A stretch of DNA of 11,920 nt, from NCBI GenBank assembly GCA_022562335.1, contig JADFPM010000056.1, forward strand, positions 1 to 11,920, in the 5' to 3' direction. The notes beneath the pieces were generated by a model, which was given only the letters and a program-made list of their open reading frames with translations, made no database searches and was not told where the DNA came from. Position 1 is the stretch's first letter. Every line of letters begins with the position of its first letter. This DNA comes from Chloroflexota bacterium. Lineage in GTDB: Bacteria; Chloroflexota; Dehalococcoidia; Lucifugimonadales; UBA3495. Position numbers and translations under genes: made by a program. Shown here piece by piece: positions 5,332 through 11,920 of the stretch.

Positions 5332-6597
5332 CTAATCGTCCGCCAGAGCAACCGGCCTTTCCTCGGGAGATCTACCCACCAGTGAGGAAAGCGCCAGCAC
5401 CGGCACCACCAGGAACAGACCAACCAGCGCGTTCACCGATAAGGCCCACGGAATGCTCACCGCGCTGGCAACGATGCCGATCTCCAAGGTGCCCAGTATC
5501 GTTCCTATGCCGATACATTCGCTGAGCACGCCCATCATCCTTCCCCGCATCTCCGGCGGGGCCGCCAGCATGGTTATGGCGCTTTGCATGGTGCCGAACC
5601 CCGCCTGACCCAGGCCGGCGATGCTGAGGAACAGGAACGACAACGTGTACCAGGGAGACCAGGCAAATAGGATCACCATGGCCAACACCAACAGAGACCC
5701 CAACACAAAGATACGTCCGCGGTTAAGCTGGTTCCTGGATAGGGCAAGCGCCCCGGCAGCGGCCAATTGGCCGACCCCATCGGCCGCCACCAACACTCCC
5801 ACCAGACCCACGCCCACGCCCAGATGGTCGCGTCCCACGGCGGGCACGAACTGCTGCATCGGGAAGGCCAGGGCGTTCATGATGACCGTCACGTAGAGCA
5901 TGCCCAAAAGCTCGCGGCTGCCCATGGCGTAACGAATCCCCACGGCCAAGCTCTTCCATACCGGCTCCTCCCGGGGCGTTCCCTGAGCTTTAGGTATTCG
6001 CAGGCGGCTGATCAGGGCGAGGTTGATCAAGTGGACCGAGACCACGAACACATACGCGCCCTGGAAGTCCACCGTCGCCAATAGGATCCCTCCCAGGAGC
6101 GGCCCAATCATCTTGCCCGCCGTGTTGCTGATGACATCCAAGGACAGGGCACTGACCAGCCGGTTTGGCCCCACAATATCTAGGATGGCAGTGCGCCGGG
6201 AAGGGTCTTCTACGGCTTTTATGGCTCCCTGGAGGAAAATGACCAGGTATATGTGCCACGGCCGGATGAACTCAAAGTCCCAAAGCATGACGCCTAGAAT
6301 GGCGGCAGCGGCGGCGGTGTTCACCCCTTGGGCGATGCCCAGGATGAGACGCCGGTCAAACCGGTCGGCGATGAGGCCGGTGAACAGGGACAGCACGGGC
6401 CTGGGAAGGTTGTTGAACACCAAAACCAACGCCAGTTGGAAATACGAGTCGGTCAATTGCAGGATCAGCCAGCTTAAAGCCAGCATCTCGGTGCGGCGGG
6501 CAAACTCAAAAAGACTGCCCACGTACCAAAGTCCGCGAAAGTCGCCGTCGCGCAGGACCGCCAGAACGGGGAGGCGGGCAGGTAGGGGAGAAACCAC
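5332..6597 (-). CDS. MFS transporter, MFS_3/EntS-like exporter type
   Basis: A 421-residue inner-membrane transporter of the major facilitator superfamily with about 12 predicted membrane segments. Signatures are the motif A loop GLIADRFDRR (74-83, after TM2), an amphipathic cytoplasmic centre (about 198-225, rich in charged residues), and a second loop APPEMRGRMMG (346-356), which is typical of the DHA3/MFS_3 group that exports drugs, siderophores and other small molecules by proton antiport. Length is normal. The start is GTG at 6597; a stop lies one codon upstream of it, and CGGAG about 10 nt upstream is a weak ribosome site. It is divergent from the hydrolase gene with 193 bases between, and followed by the protoglobin operon on the same strand. 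The cargo cannot be read; export of a toxic intermediate of the neighbouring catabolic genes is possible. Confidence 0.9.
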   Translation of the reverse strand: MVSPLPARLPVLAVLRDGDFRGLWYVGSLFEFARRTEMLALSWLILQLTDSYFQLALVLVFNNLPRPVLSLFTGLIADRFDRRLILGIAQGVNTAAAAAILGVMLWDFEFIRPWHIYLVIFLQGAIKAVEDPSRRTAILDIVGPNRLVSALSLDVISNTAGKMIGPLLGGILLATVDFQGAYVFVVSVHLINLALISRLRIPKAQGTPREEPVWKSLAVGIRYAMGSRELLGMLYVTVIMNALAFPMQQFVPAVGRDHLGVGVGLVGVLVAADGVGQLAAAGALALSRNQLNRGRIFVLGSLLVLAMVILFAWSPWYTLSFLFLSIAGLGQAGFGTMQSAITMLAAPPEMRGRMMGVLSECIGIGTILGTLEIGIVASAVSIPWALSVNALVGLFLVVPVLALSSLVGRSPEERPVALADD

Positions 6598-6722
6598 TGA
6601 TTACCGGCTCCGGGGCAATGAATATTGATTGGGTCGAAGGACCATTCTACTTCATAACCTTCAGTATTGAACTCCGCCGCGCCGGAGATTGGCCACAAGA
6701 TTTGGCCGTACCGGTTTTATTG

Positions 6723-6751
6723 TTGACACGCGGCCCATGGGTGGGTAAGTT
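6723..6751 (+). promoter_or_regulatory. Predicted promoter for the hydrolase-monooxygenase unit
   Basis: A perfect -35 TTGACA (6723-6728) stands 17 bases before TAAGTT (6746-6751), a weak -10 (3/6). The perfect 8-bp palindrome CCCATGGG (6734-6741) sits in the spacer and could be an operator, so the promoter may need an activator or be repressed. A direct repeat TTGGCC (6689-6694 and 6702-6707) lies 16 bases upstream. The rest of the 193-base divergent gap (6598-6790) holds the unseen MFS promoter; only a lone TAGAAT (6649-6644, minus strand) resembles one of its elements. Confidence 0.45.
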
Positions 6752-6790
6752 GGAGCCCCCGCGCAGCTTTATCTTTCAGGAGGCAGTCTC

Positions 6791-7675
6791 ATGGCGCCGG
6801 CGGATTTGGCAAAGTTTTGGGCGGACACCATCCAAGAGTTGGCCCGCACACCCATGAATCCCTCCTTGGAAGAGGTCCCCGAGCATAGCTCACGGGACTT
6901 TATAACCCACCGGTTGACCATGGACTCATTCCAGGGCAAGCGCATCCGGGGTTGGTATTCAGTCCCCAAGGACACCCCGCCCGGCGGGAGATTGCCCGCC
7001 ATCTTGGCGGTGCCGGGGTACGGCGGAACCAAAGCCATTCCGACCCATCTGGTGGTGGCCGGGTTTGCGGTGCTGACCTTATACCCTCGGGCCCAGGGAG
7101 AAAGCCTGGAAGAGTGGACCCTGGAGCACGGCACCAAGCTTACCTATAACGTCACCGACAAGGACAACTACTACTACCGGGGCGGGTACATGGATTGCCT
7201 GCGGGGGTTGGACTTTTTATGCGGCCAACCCCAGGTGGACGCCGGCCGGTTGGGGATGTGGAGCCGAAGCCAGGGAGGAGGATTCACCTTGGCCACCGCT
7301 TCGTTGGACAGCCGCCTGCGGGTGGCCGTGGCCGAAGAACCGTTTTTGTGCAATTACCCAGAGTCGGTCAAGATCACGACCTCCCCCTACGGGGAGCTAT
7401 GCGACTACATCGGCCAACACCCGGAGCAGCGGCAGGCGGTTTTGGACACACTGGCCTATTTTGACCCCCTGAACCTGGTGCAGGACATCACCTGTCCCAC
7501 GTTGGTGGACATAGGCATGAAAGACGAGACCTGCCCGTACCACACGATAATGCCCGTATTCGAAAAGATCACCGCACCCAAAGCCCTGCACGTATACCCG
7601 GACCTGGTCCACGCCCCCTGCACCGATTTCAACGCCCACGCCATGAGCTGGCTGAGGCGGTACCTGGGCGCGTAG
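6791..7675 (+). CDS. Alpha/beta hydrolase, acetyl-xylan esterase (AXE1)/dienelactone hydrolase-like
   Basis: A 294-residue serine hydrolase of the alpha/beta fold, closest to the AXE1/cephalosporin-C deacetylase family, which removes acyl groups from alcohols. Motifs: a GYGG oxyanion segment after VPGYGG (75-79), YYYRGGYMDCLRGLDFL (127-143, the family's conserved helix before the nucleophile), the nucleophile loop WSRSQGGG with S160, the acid D245 in GMKDETCPYHT, and H274 in DLVHAP. The usual family loop G-x-S-Q-G-G-G is intact apart from Arg in place of Gly before the Ser. No signal peptide, so it acts in the cytoplasm. The ATG at 6791 has AGGAGG 7 nt upstream. The HpaB-type monooxygenase follows after 53 bases on the same strand with no terminator, suggesting sequential steps on one substrate. 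Confidence 0.88.
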   Translation: MAPADLAKFWADTIQELARTPMNPSLEEVPEHSSRDFITHRLTMDSFQGKRIRGWYSVPKDTPPGGRLPAILAVPGYGGTKAIPTHLVVAGFAVLTLYPRAQGESLEEWTLEHGTKLTYNVTDKDNYYYRGGYMDCLRGLDFLCGQPQVDAGRLGMWSRSQGGGFTLATASLDSRLRVAVAEEPFLCNYPESVKITTSPYGELCDYIGQHPEQRQAVLDTLAYFDPLNLVQDITCPTLVDIGMKDETCPYHTIMPVFEKITAPKALHVYPDLVHAPCTDFNAHAMSWLRRYLGA

Positions 7676-7728
7676 GCACTCCGCCGCCGTCTTTAAACTC
7701 TCACTCCAACCCAAGGGAGGACATCTCC

Positions 7729-9201
7729 ATGCCAGCAAGGACCGGCCGCGAGTACCTAGATGGTCTGAGGGAACAAACCAAGGAGATCCACATCCGGGGC
7801 CAGCGGGTGGAAGACGTCACCACCTTTCCCGGTTTGGCCCGGGGGGCCCAATCGGTGGCCCAGTTGTACGATATGCAGCACGACGCCAAGTTTCGCGACG
7901 AGATGACCTACATATCTCCCAGCAGCGGCCAGCCGGTGGGCCTGTCGTTCATCAACCCATCCAACTCCGACGAATTGGTGCAGCGGCGGGTCATGATGTC
8001 CCATTGGGCCCACACCAGCTACGGCATGATGGGCCGGACGCCGGATTTTCTCAACGTGAGCATCATGGCCATGGCCGCGGCGGCGGATTACTTTGGCCAG
8101 AACCGGCCCGAATTCAAGAAAAATATCATCGATTACTACGAATATATCCGGGAGAACGACCTGACCCTGACCCATACCCTGGTGAACCTGCAACGCAACC
8201 GCCGCCCCGCCGCTTCCTCCAAATTCTTCACCACCGACGTAGCCCTAAAAGTGGTCAAGGAGACGGATGCGGGGATCATAGTCAAGGGGCCCCGGGTGCT
8301 GGCCACCCTGGGGCCGCTATCAGACGAGATCGCCGTCTACCCGGTGCGCAACTCCCAGCTAGAAAATGCGGAAGATGCCTGGCGGTACGCCTTTGCTTTC
8401 TCAATCCCCTGCGGCACGCCGGGCCTAAGGTTCCTATGCCGGGAGAGCTTCGACTTGGGGCGGTCGAACTTCGACCACCCCCTGGGGTCGCGGTTTGAAG
8501 AGATGGACGCCATGATCTTCATGGACGACGTGCTGGTGCCCTGGGAGCGGGTTTTCCTGTACGGCGACGTAGAACTTTGCAACGAGCTCAGCGGGGCCAC
8601 CCACCAGTATGCCCACTCGGGCCACCAGGTGGTCACCAAAAACGTGGCCAAATGCGAATTCGTCTTGGGCCTGGCGAATCTAATGATCAAAACCCTGGGG
8701 TCGGAGACCAACCAGCAGGTGCAGAGCCTGGTGGCCGAGATCATCGAAAACCTTGAGATCATGAAAGCGCTGCTCTGCGCGGCGGAAGTCAACGCCCAGA
8801 TCGACCGGTGGGGGGTCATGTGCCCCGACCTGATGCCCATCAGGGTGGCCCGGAACCTGTTTATAAAGATGTACCCCAGGATGGTGGAGATCATTCAATT
8901 GCTGGGCTCCAGCAGCCTGATGGCCCTGCCGGCTGAAGACGACTTCAGCGGTCCCCTTTCCCAGGAGATCAATCAATACCTGGACACCGATACGGCCACC
9001 GCCAGAGAAAGGGTGCAACTGTTCCACCTGGCATGGGACGTGGCGGGCAGCGCCTTTGGCTCGCGTCAAGTGATCTACGAGCGGTATTTCCAGGGAGATT
9101 GGATGCGCAACGCCTCGATACTGTACGACGCATTCGACGCCGAACCGGTCATGCAACAGGTGCGAGACTTCCTTGCCCGCTCTGTTCCGGACCAGTCTTG
9201 A
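7729..9201 (+). CDS. 4-hydroxyphenylacetate 3-hydroxylase (HpaB) family flavin monooxygenase
   Basis: A 490-residue oxygenase component of a two-component flavin-dependent monooxygenase (FADH2-using, acyl-CoA-dehydrogenase-like fold) that hydroxylates phenolic rings or related substrates. Evidence: the N-terminal RTGREYLDGLR motif (4-14); GMMGRTPDF (99-107) in the helix that lines the substrate and flavin site; the LTHTLV block with H149 equivalent to the substrate-binding His of known HpaB enzymes; VKGPRVLATLGPLSDE (185-200); and the FDHPLGSRFEEMDA segment (248-261) before the strand VLVPWERVF. Length is normal for the family. GGGAGG lies 8 nt before the ATG. The flavin reductase partner (HpaC) is not in the window, so it must be elsewhere or replaced. 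The substrate is not assignable: other members act on chlorophenols, pyoluteorin-type or vinylacetyl/butanoyl compounds (4-hydroxybutanoyl-CoA dehydratase shares the fold, but its iron-sulfur Cys pattern is not evident). Confidence 0.87.
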   Translation: MPARTGREYLDGLREQTKEIHIRGQRVEDVTTFPGLARGAQSVAQLYDMQHDAKFRDEMTYISPSSGQPVGLSFINPSNSDELVQRRVMMSHWAHTSYGMMGRTPDFLNVSIMAMAAAADYFGQNRPEFKKNIIDYYEYIRENDLTLTHTLVNLQRNRRPAASSKFFTTDVALKVVKETDAGIIVKGPRVLATLGPLSDEIAVYPVRNSQLENAEDAWRYAFAFSIPCGTPGLRFLCRESFDLGRSNFDHPLGSRFEEMDAMIFMDDVLVPWERVFLYGDVELCNELSGATHQYAHSGHQVVTKNVAKCEFVLGLANLMIKTLGSETNQQVQSLVAEIIENLEIMKALLCAAEVNAQIDRWGVMCPDLMPIRVARNLFIKMYPRMVEIIQLLGSSSLMALPAEDDFSGPLSQEINQYLDTDTATARERVQLFHLAWDVAGSAFGSRQVIYERYFQGDWMRNASILYDAFDAEPVMQQVRDFLARSVPDQS

Positions 9202-9227
9202 TACCGCTGTAAATCGGATACCAGCCG

Positions 9228-9236
9228 TGGTACAAT
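9228..9236 (+). promoter_or_regulatory. dnaG: Extended -10 promoter upstream of dnaG-rpoD
   Basis: TGGTACAAT (9228-9236) is an extended -10 (TGn plus TACAAT, 5/6 to consensus), with only TGTAAA near the -35 position, as extended -10 promoters tolerate. Start near 9243 gives a leader of about 150 nt. The element is part of the perfect dyad TACCA-GCCG-TGGTA (9219-9232). It is 27 bases after the monooxygenase stop, and no terminator is visible between. Confidence 0.5.
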
Positions 9237-9278
9237 ATAGCTTGCCCTAATTTCGTCTTTATTTTATTCATTCCACTA

Positions 9279-9307
9279 TTGGTTAGCCGATTCGCTGTTG
9301 GTTTAAT
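9279..9307 (+). promoter_or_regulatory. Second candidate promoter for dnaG-rpoD
   Basis: TTGGTT (9279-9284) and TTTAAT (9302-9307) are 17 bases apart, matching the consensus at 3/6 and 5/6. The surrounding 9241-9310 is AT-rich, unlike the rest of the window. It would give a shorter leader, starting about 80 nt before the ATG at 9396. Weaker than the extended -10 site; both could act in tandem. Confidence 0.3.
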
Positions 9308-9375
9308 GATAAGTAGGCAGGTCGCAGTCGGGGAGGTGGGTCACGGTATACGAACCGCAGCAGGGTATTAGCCAA

Positions 9376-9387
9376 ACACCCGGGTGT
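9376..9387. repeat. Perfect 12-bp palindrome at the dnaG start
   Basis: ACACCCGGGTGT (9376-9387) reads the same on both strands and ends 8 bases before the dnaG ATG at 9396, where the ribosome site would be expected. No Shine-Dalgarno-like sequence is present in that interval; the nearest purine-rich block, GGGGAGG (9330-9336), is about 60 bases away. The palindrome could be an operator or a hairpin limiting translation of dnaG. Confidence 0.6.
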
Positions 9388-9395
9388 CATTCGGC

Positions 9396-11252
9396 ATGAC
9401 CGTCGTCGACGACGTCAAATCCCGGTTGGACATCCTGGAAGTGGTGGGTCATCACGTCTCCCTGGCACGCTCGGGCCGGAGTTATAAGGCAAACTGCCCT
9501 TTCCACCAGGAAAAGACACCTTCTTTCTTTGTATTTCCCGACCGCCAGTCGTGGCGGTGCTACGGCGCCTGCGCCACCGGAGGGGACGTCTTCTCCTTCG
9601 TGATGCGGGCAGAGAACCTGGATTTTGGCGAAACGCTCAAGAGCCTGGCCCAACAGGCCGGCGTCGCCCTGCCCAACCGGGAACGCCGCGCCGGCCAGCA
9701 AACCGCTTCCCAGGTAAATGACGAGGCGCTGGTCTATTTTAGGGAGATGCTGGATTCCGCCCAGGCAGCGCAGGCGAGGACCTACCTGGAAAAGCGTGGC
9801 TTGGACCGTGAGACCATCGACAAGTTCGAACTGGGATTCAGCCCCGCCAACGGCCGTTCCTTGAAAGACCACCTGACAGGCAAGGGTTTCACGCCGGACC
9901 AAACGGTGGAAGCAGGGGTCGTCCGGACGGGAGACAACGGTTGGTATGGGGATTTATTCCGGGGCCGCTTGATGTTCCCCATCCGCGACGGAAACGGCGA
10001 GCTGGCCGGCTTCGGCGCCCGCGCCCTGGATGATTCTCAACCGAAATACTTGAACTCGCCCAGGAGTCCGATATTTGATAAAAGCCGTATCCTGTACGCC
10101 CTGTATCTGGCCAAGGAGGCCGCCCGGGAACGGGGACTGGTCATCGTTGAAGGATATATGGACGCAATAGCCGCCCATCAGCATGGCTTCCATAACGTGG
10201 TGGCGTCGATGGGGACGGCCCTGACCCAGGAACAGGTCGCCCAGGTAAAACGGTTGACCAGCAACGTGGTGATGGCATTGGACCCGGATAACGCCGGGCA
10301 ACAGGCGACACTGCGCAGCCTGGAGTCCTCCTGGAAGGTATTTCAGGCGCCGGTGGCTGGGCGGTCCGGTGGGACCACCCTGTTTCAGCGTCAAGAGATG
10401 CCCGAGTTGAAGATTGCGACGCTGCCCGCCGGGGAGGACCCGGACCAGTTGATACGCCGGTCCCCCGAAGAGTGGACCCGCCTTACGGAGACGGGAACTC
10501 CTTTGATGGAATACCTATTTGATGTCGTGGGCAACCAGGTCGACACCGGCAACGCCCAGGGTAAGACCAGACTGGTGGAATTGATGTTCCCCCTGATTGC
10601 AGCGGTATCCGACCCGGTGCAGCAGGACCAGTATTTCCAGGCATTGGCAGACCGCCTGGGAGTCACCCAGGAGACATTGCGAGCCAGCGTGGGACGCCCG
10701 GCGGCGGTCAGGAGGGCCCAACCCAGCGCCAACCGGAATGTTCAGGCCACGCCTTCGGCCTTTGCCAAGCTGGATAATGACCCCATCGAAGACTACTGCC
10801 TGGCGTTGTTGTTGCGGCATGCCGAATTGGCCGAAACGGGGGAAGACCTGCGTCCCGAATATTTTAGAAGACACGAAAACCGGGAGATTTTCATCCAATG
10901 GCAGCGCACCAGTCCAGACGACGGTATCGATGTCCGGATGGAGGCCCTGCACGGCTTGATGCAAGGCGTGATGAATGAAGAATTCTCCGGGCATTTGGAA
11001 GCCATTTTGGAAAAACAGATGCCTCCCCTAGATCTGGCCATGCGGCGGCGGGCATTCAGCGACACCGTGAGACGGCTGGAGGAACGGCACCTGAAGGATA
11101 TGAAAGCAGAGGAAGGCCTGAGATTTTCCGAAGACCCGCCAGACCTGGTGGATGATTCCCACGAAGACGTACTGCAAATAAACCAACGGATACGGGAAAA
11201 CCAAAGCGCCCGGTATTCCACGGTGACCAACATTTCCGCCGGGAGGAGATAG
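9396..11252 (+). CDS. dnaG: DNA primase DnaG
   Basis: A 618-residue primase that makes RNA primers at the replication fork and binds the DnaB helicase through its C-terminal domain. From the ATG at 9396: a CHC2-type zinc ribbon, C34-x2-H37 then C55-x3-C59 (WRCYGACATGGD), where many bacteria have C-x2-C; the core catalytic domain, with the VVRTGDNGWYGDLFRGRLMFPI block (175-196) and FGARALDDSQPKYLNS (206-221); the TOPRIM metal site with VIVEGYMD (E252) and ALDPDNAG (D296, D298); and an alpha-helical C-terminal region (about 440-618). An in-frame GTG at 9384 would add four residues, but homologues begin at MTVVDD and the GTG lies in the palindrome. No ribosome site is evident. rpoD starts 5 bases after the TAG, forming the classical dnaG-rpoD operon; rpsU is absent upstream. 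Confidence 0.96.
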   Translation: MTVVDDVKSRLDILEVVGHHVSLARSGRSYKANCPFHQEKTPSFFVFPDRQSWRCYGACATGGDVFSFVMRAENLDFGETLKSLAQQAGVALPNRERRAGQQTASQVNDEALVYFREMLDSAQAAQARTYLEKRGLDRETIDKFELGFSPANGRSLKDHLTGKGFTPDQTVEAGVVRTGDNGWYGDLFRGRLMFPIRDGNGELAGFGARALDDSQPKYLNSPRSPIFDKSRILYALYLAKEAARERGLVIVEGYMDAIAAHQHGFHNVVASMGTALTQEQVAQVKRLTSNVVMALDPDNAGQQATLRSLESSWKVFQAPVAGRSGGTTLFQRQEMPELKIATLPAGEDPDQLIRRSPEEWTRLTETGTPLMEYLFDVVGNQVDTGNAQGKTRLVELMFPLIAAVSDPVQQDQYFQALADRLGVTQETLRASVGRPAAVRRAQPSANRNVQATPSAFAKLDNDPIEDYCLALLLRHAELAETGEDLRPEYFRRHENREIFIQWQRTSPDDGIDVRMEALHGLMQGVMNEEFSGHLEAILEKQMPPLDLAMRRRAFSDTVRRLEERHLKDMKAEEGLRFSEDPPDLVDDSHEDVLQINQRIRENQSARYSTVTNISAGRR

Positions 11253-11256
11253 ACCA

Positions 11257-11920
11257 ATGGCAAGACGCAAAAAGGACAGTGACGCTAACCCCGAGGAATT
11301 CCTGGAAAACCGGGACGAGCCCGAAGACCGGGAAAATCTTCAGGAGATCATCCGCGGGGTGAAGGGTAGCCAAGGAGATGACAGTTTGACCGACTCCCCG
11401 GCCATCGCCACCGCCGCCCGGGAGTTGCCTGCCGAGGGAGTCGACGCCCAGTGGGAAGCCGGTTCCTCGGGAGACAAAACCGCCGATGCTCCCGATGACG
11501 CGGCCGTCGAGGCTGAGAGCGAAGAGCCCGAATGGGAGCCCGAAACCGAGACATCGGAGGTGCTTGACGACCCCGTGCGCATGTACCTGCGCGAGATTGG
11601 CCGGGTCAGGCTGCTTACGTCCAAGGACGAACGGGTTCTGGCCCGCAAGATCGAGGGTGGAAAGCACCTGGATGGATTGGAGAGCGAACTGGTCGAGTTG
11701 GAAGGCCGTCAACCCAGGCCGTGGGAGATCACGTCGGGCCTGCTGAACCGGATGGTTGCCGCGGAGCCGTTGGTGGACGCCCTGGGGGAACAGCTGGGCC
11801 TCCCCAGCAACCTGACCCTGTCCCAGATCACCGACCTTCCCACACTGCGGGATGCCATCGATGCCGAAGTCTCCGTGGATATGCTGGCTAATATCGCCGA
11901 GACCATGACCGAAGAGCCGG
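11257..11920 (+). CDS. rpoD: RNA polymerase primary sigma factor RpoD/SigA, 5' part (3' end outside window)
   Basis: An open reading frame of 221 codons from ATG 11257 to the window edge, with GGGAGGAG 8 nt upstream and 4 bases after the dnaG stop. The N-terminal 100 residues start very basic (ARRKK) and then become highly acidic and low in hydrophobics, like sigma region 1.1 linkers of primary sigma factors. Region 1.2 follows and is unmistakable: DDPVRMYLREIGRVRLLTSK-DERVLARKIEGG (104-135), ending in helix HLDGLESELVELEG. Residues about 152-221 form the non-conserved region before region 2, with helices LLNRMVAAEPLVDALGEQLG and LRDAIDAEVSVDMLANIAETM, as seen in large primary sigma factors. 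Regions 2-4 lie beyond the window. Housekeeping promoter recognition is family knowledge. Confidence 0.93.
   Translation, partial: MARRKKDSDANPEEFLENRDEPEDRENLQEIIRGVKGSQGDDSLTDSPAIATAARELPAEGVDAQWEAGSSGDKTADAPDDAAVEAESEEPEWEPETETSEVLDDPVRMYLREIGRVRLLTSKDERVLARKIEGGKHLDGLESELVELEGRQPRPWEITSGLLNRMVAAEPLVDALGEQLGLPSNLTLSQITDLPTLRDAIDAEVSVDMLANIAETMTEEP

Noticed and set aside
9241..9275. Intrinsic terminator after the monooxygenase gene
   Set aside because: The region is T-rich but has no stable stem directly before the T-run.
9202..9383. A tRNA or structured RNA gene in the gap before dnaG
   Set aside because: No cloverleaf, T-loop consensus or conserved riboswitch core was found by eye; only promoters and short dyads are visible.
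9384..9386. GTG as the dnaG start
   Set aside because: It adds only four residues, lacks a ribosome site and sits inside the palindrome; the ATG at 9396 matches the usual primase N-terminus.

Overview
The window is a GC-rich, gene-dense bacterial chromosome segment with 11 complete protein genes and one partial gene at each edge. It most resembles a free-living Chloroflexota bacterium of the Dehalococcoidia/SAR202 type. That guess is inference from a dnaG-rpoD pair whose DnaG zinc ribbon reads C-x3-C, a lipoprotein, and a scatter of catabolic genes for unusual carbon compounds. No 16S or other direct phylogenetic marker is present. There are no rRNA or tRNA genes, CRISPR array, insertion sequence or phage genes.

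Layout. 1-239: the 3' end of an exodeoxyribonuclease III gene (+). 244-2855 (-): a class II aldolase/adducin enzyme and, upstream of it, a 600-residue lipoprotein, probably cotranscribed. 2856-3041: a divergent regulatory region rich in inverted repeats. 3042-4082 (+): a short-chain dehydrogenase followed by a 63-residue protein with a ribbon-helix-helix-like layout and a terminal CxxC. 4093-5137 (-): a protoglobin-domain protein whose 3' end overlaps a type II dehydroquinase-fold protein lacking most catalytic residues, with a 13-bp tandem repeat in the leader. 5332-6597 (-): an MFS exporter. 6791-9201 (+): an AXE1-type esterase/hydrolase followed by a flavin-dependent monooxygenase of the HpaB family. 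9396-11920 (+): dnaG and the 5' part of rpoD.

How the genes may work together. The right edge is housekeeping: primase and primary sigma factor in one operon. The centre is metabolic: ester hydrolysis and flavin-dependent hydroxylation of a phenolic or related substrate, an SDR oxidoreductase, a class II aldolase/decarboxylase and an exporter would fit breakdown of aromatic or oxygenated organics, but substrates cannot be read from sequence. The most unusual unit is the protoglobin/AroQ-like pair. A haem-based gas-binding protein is translationally coupled to a dehydroquinase-fold protein in which the catalytic tyrosine is Phe and other active-site residues are replaced, which suggests a repurposed enzyme.
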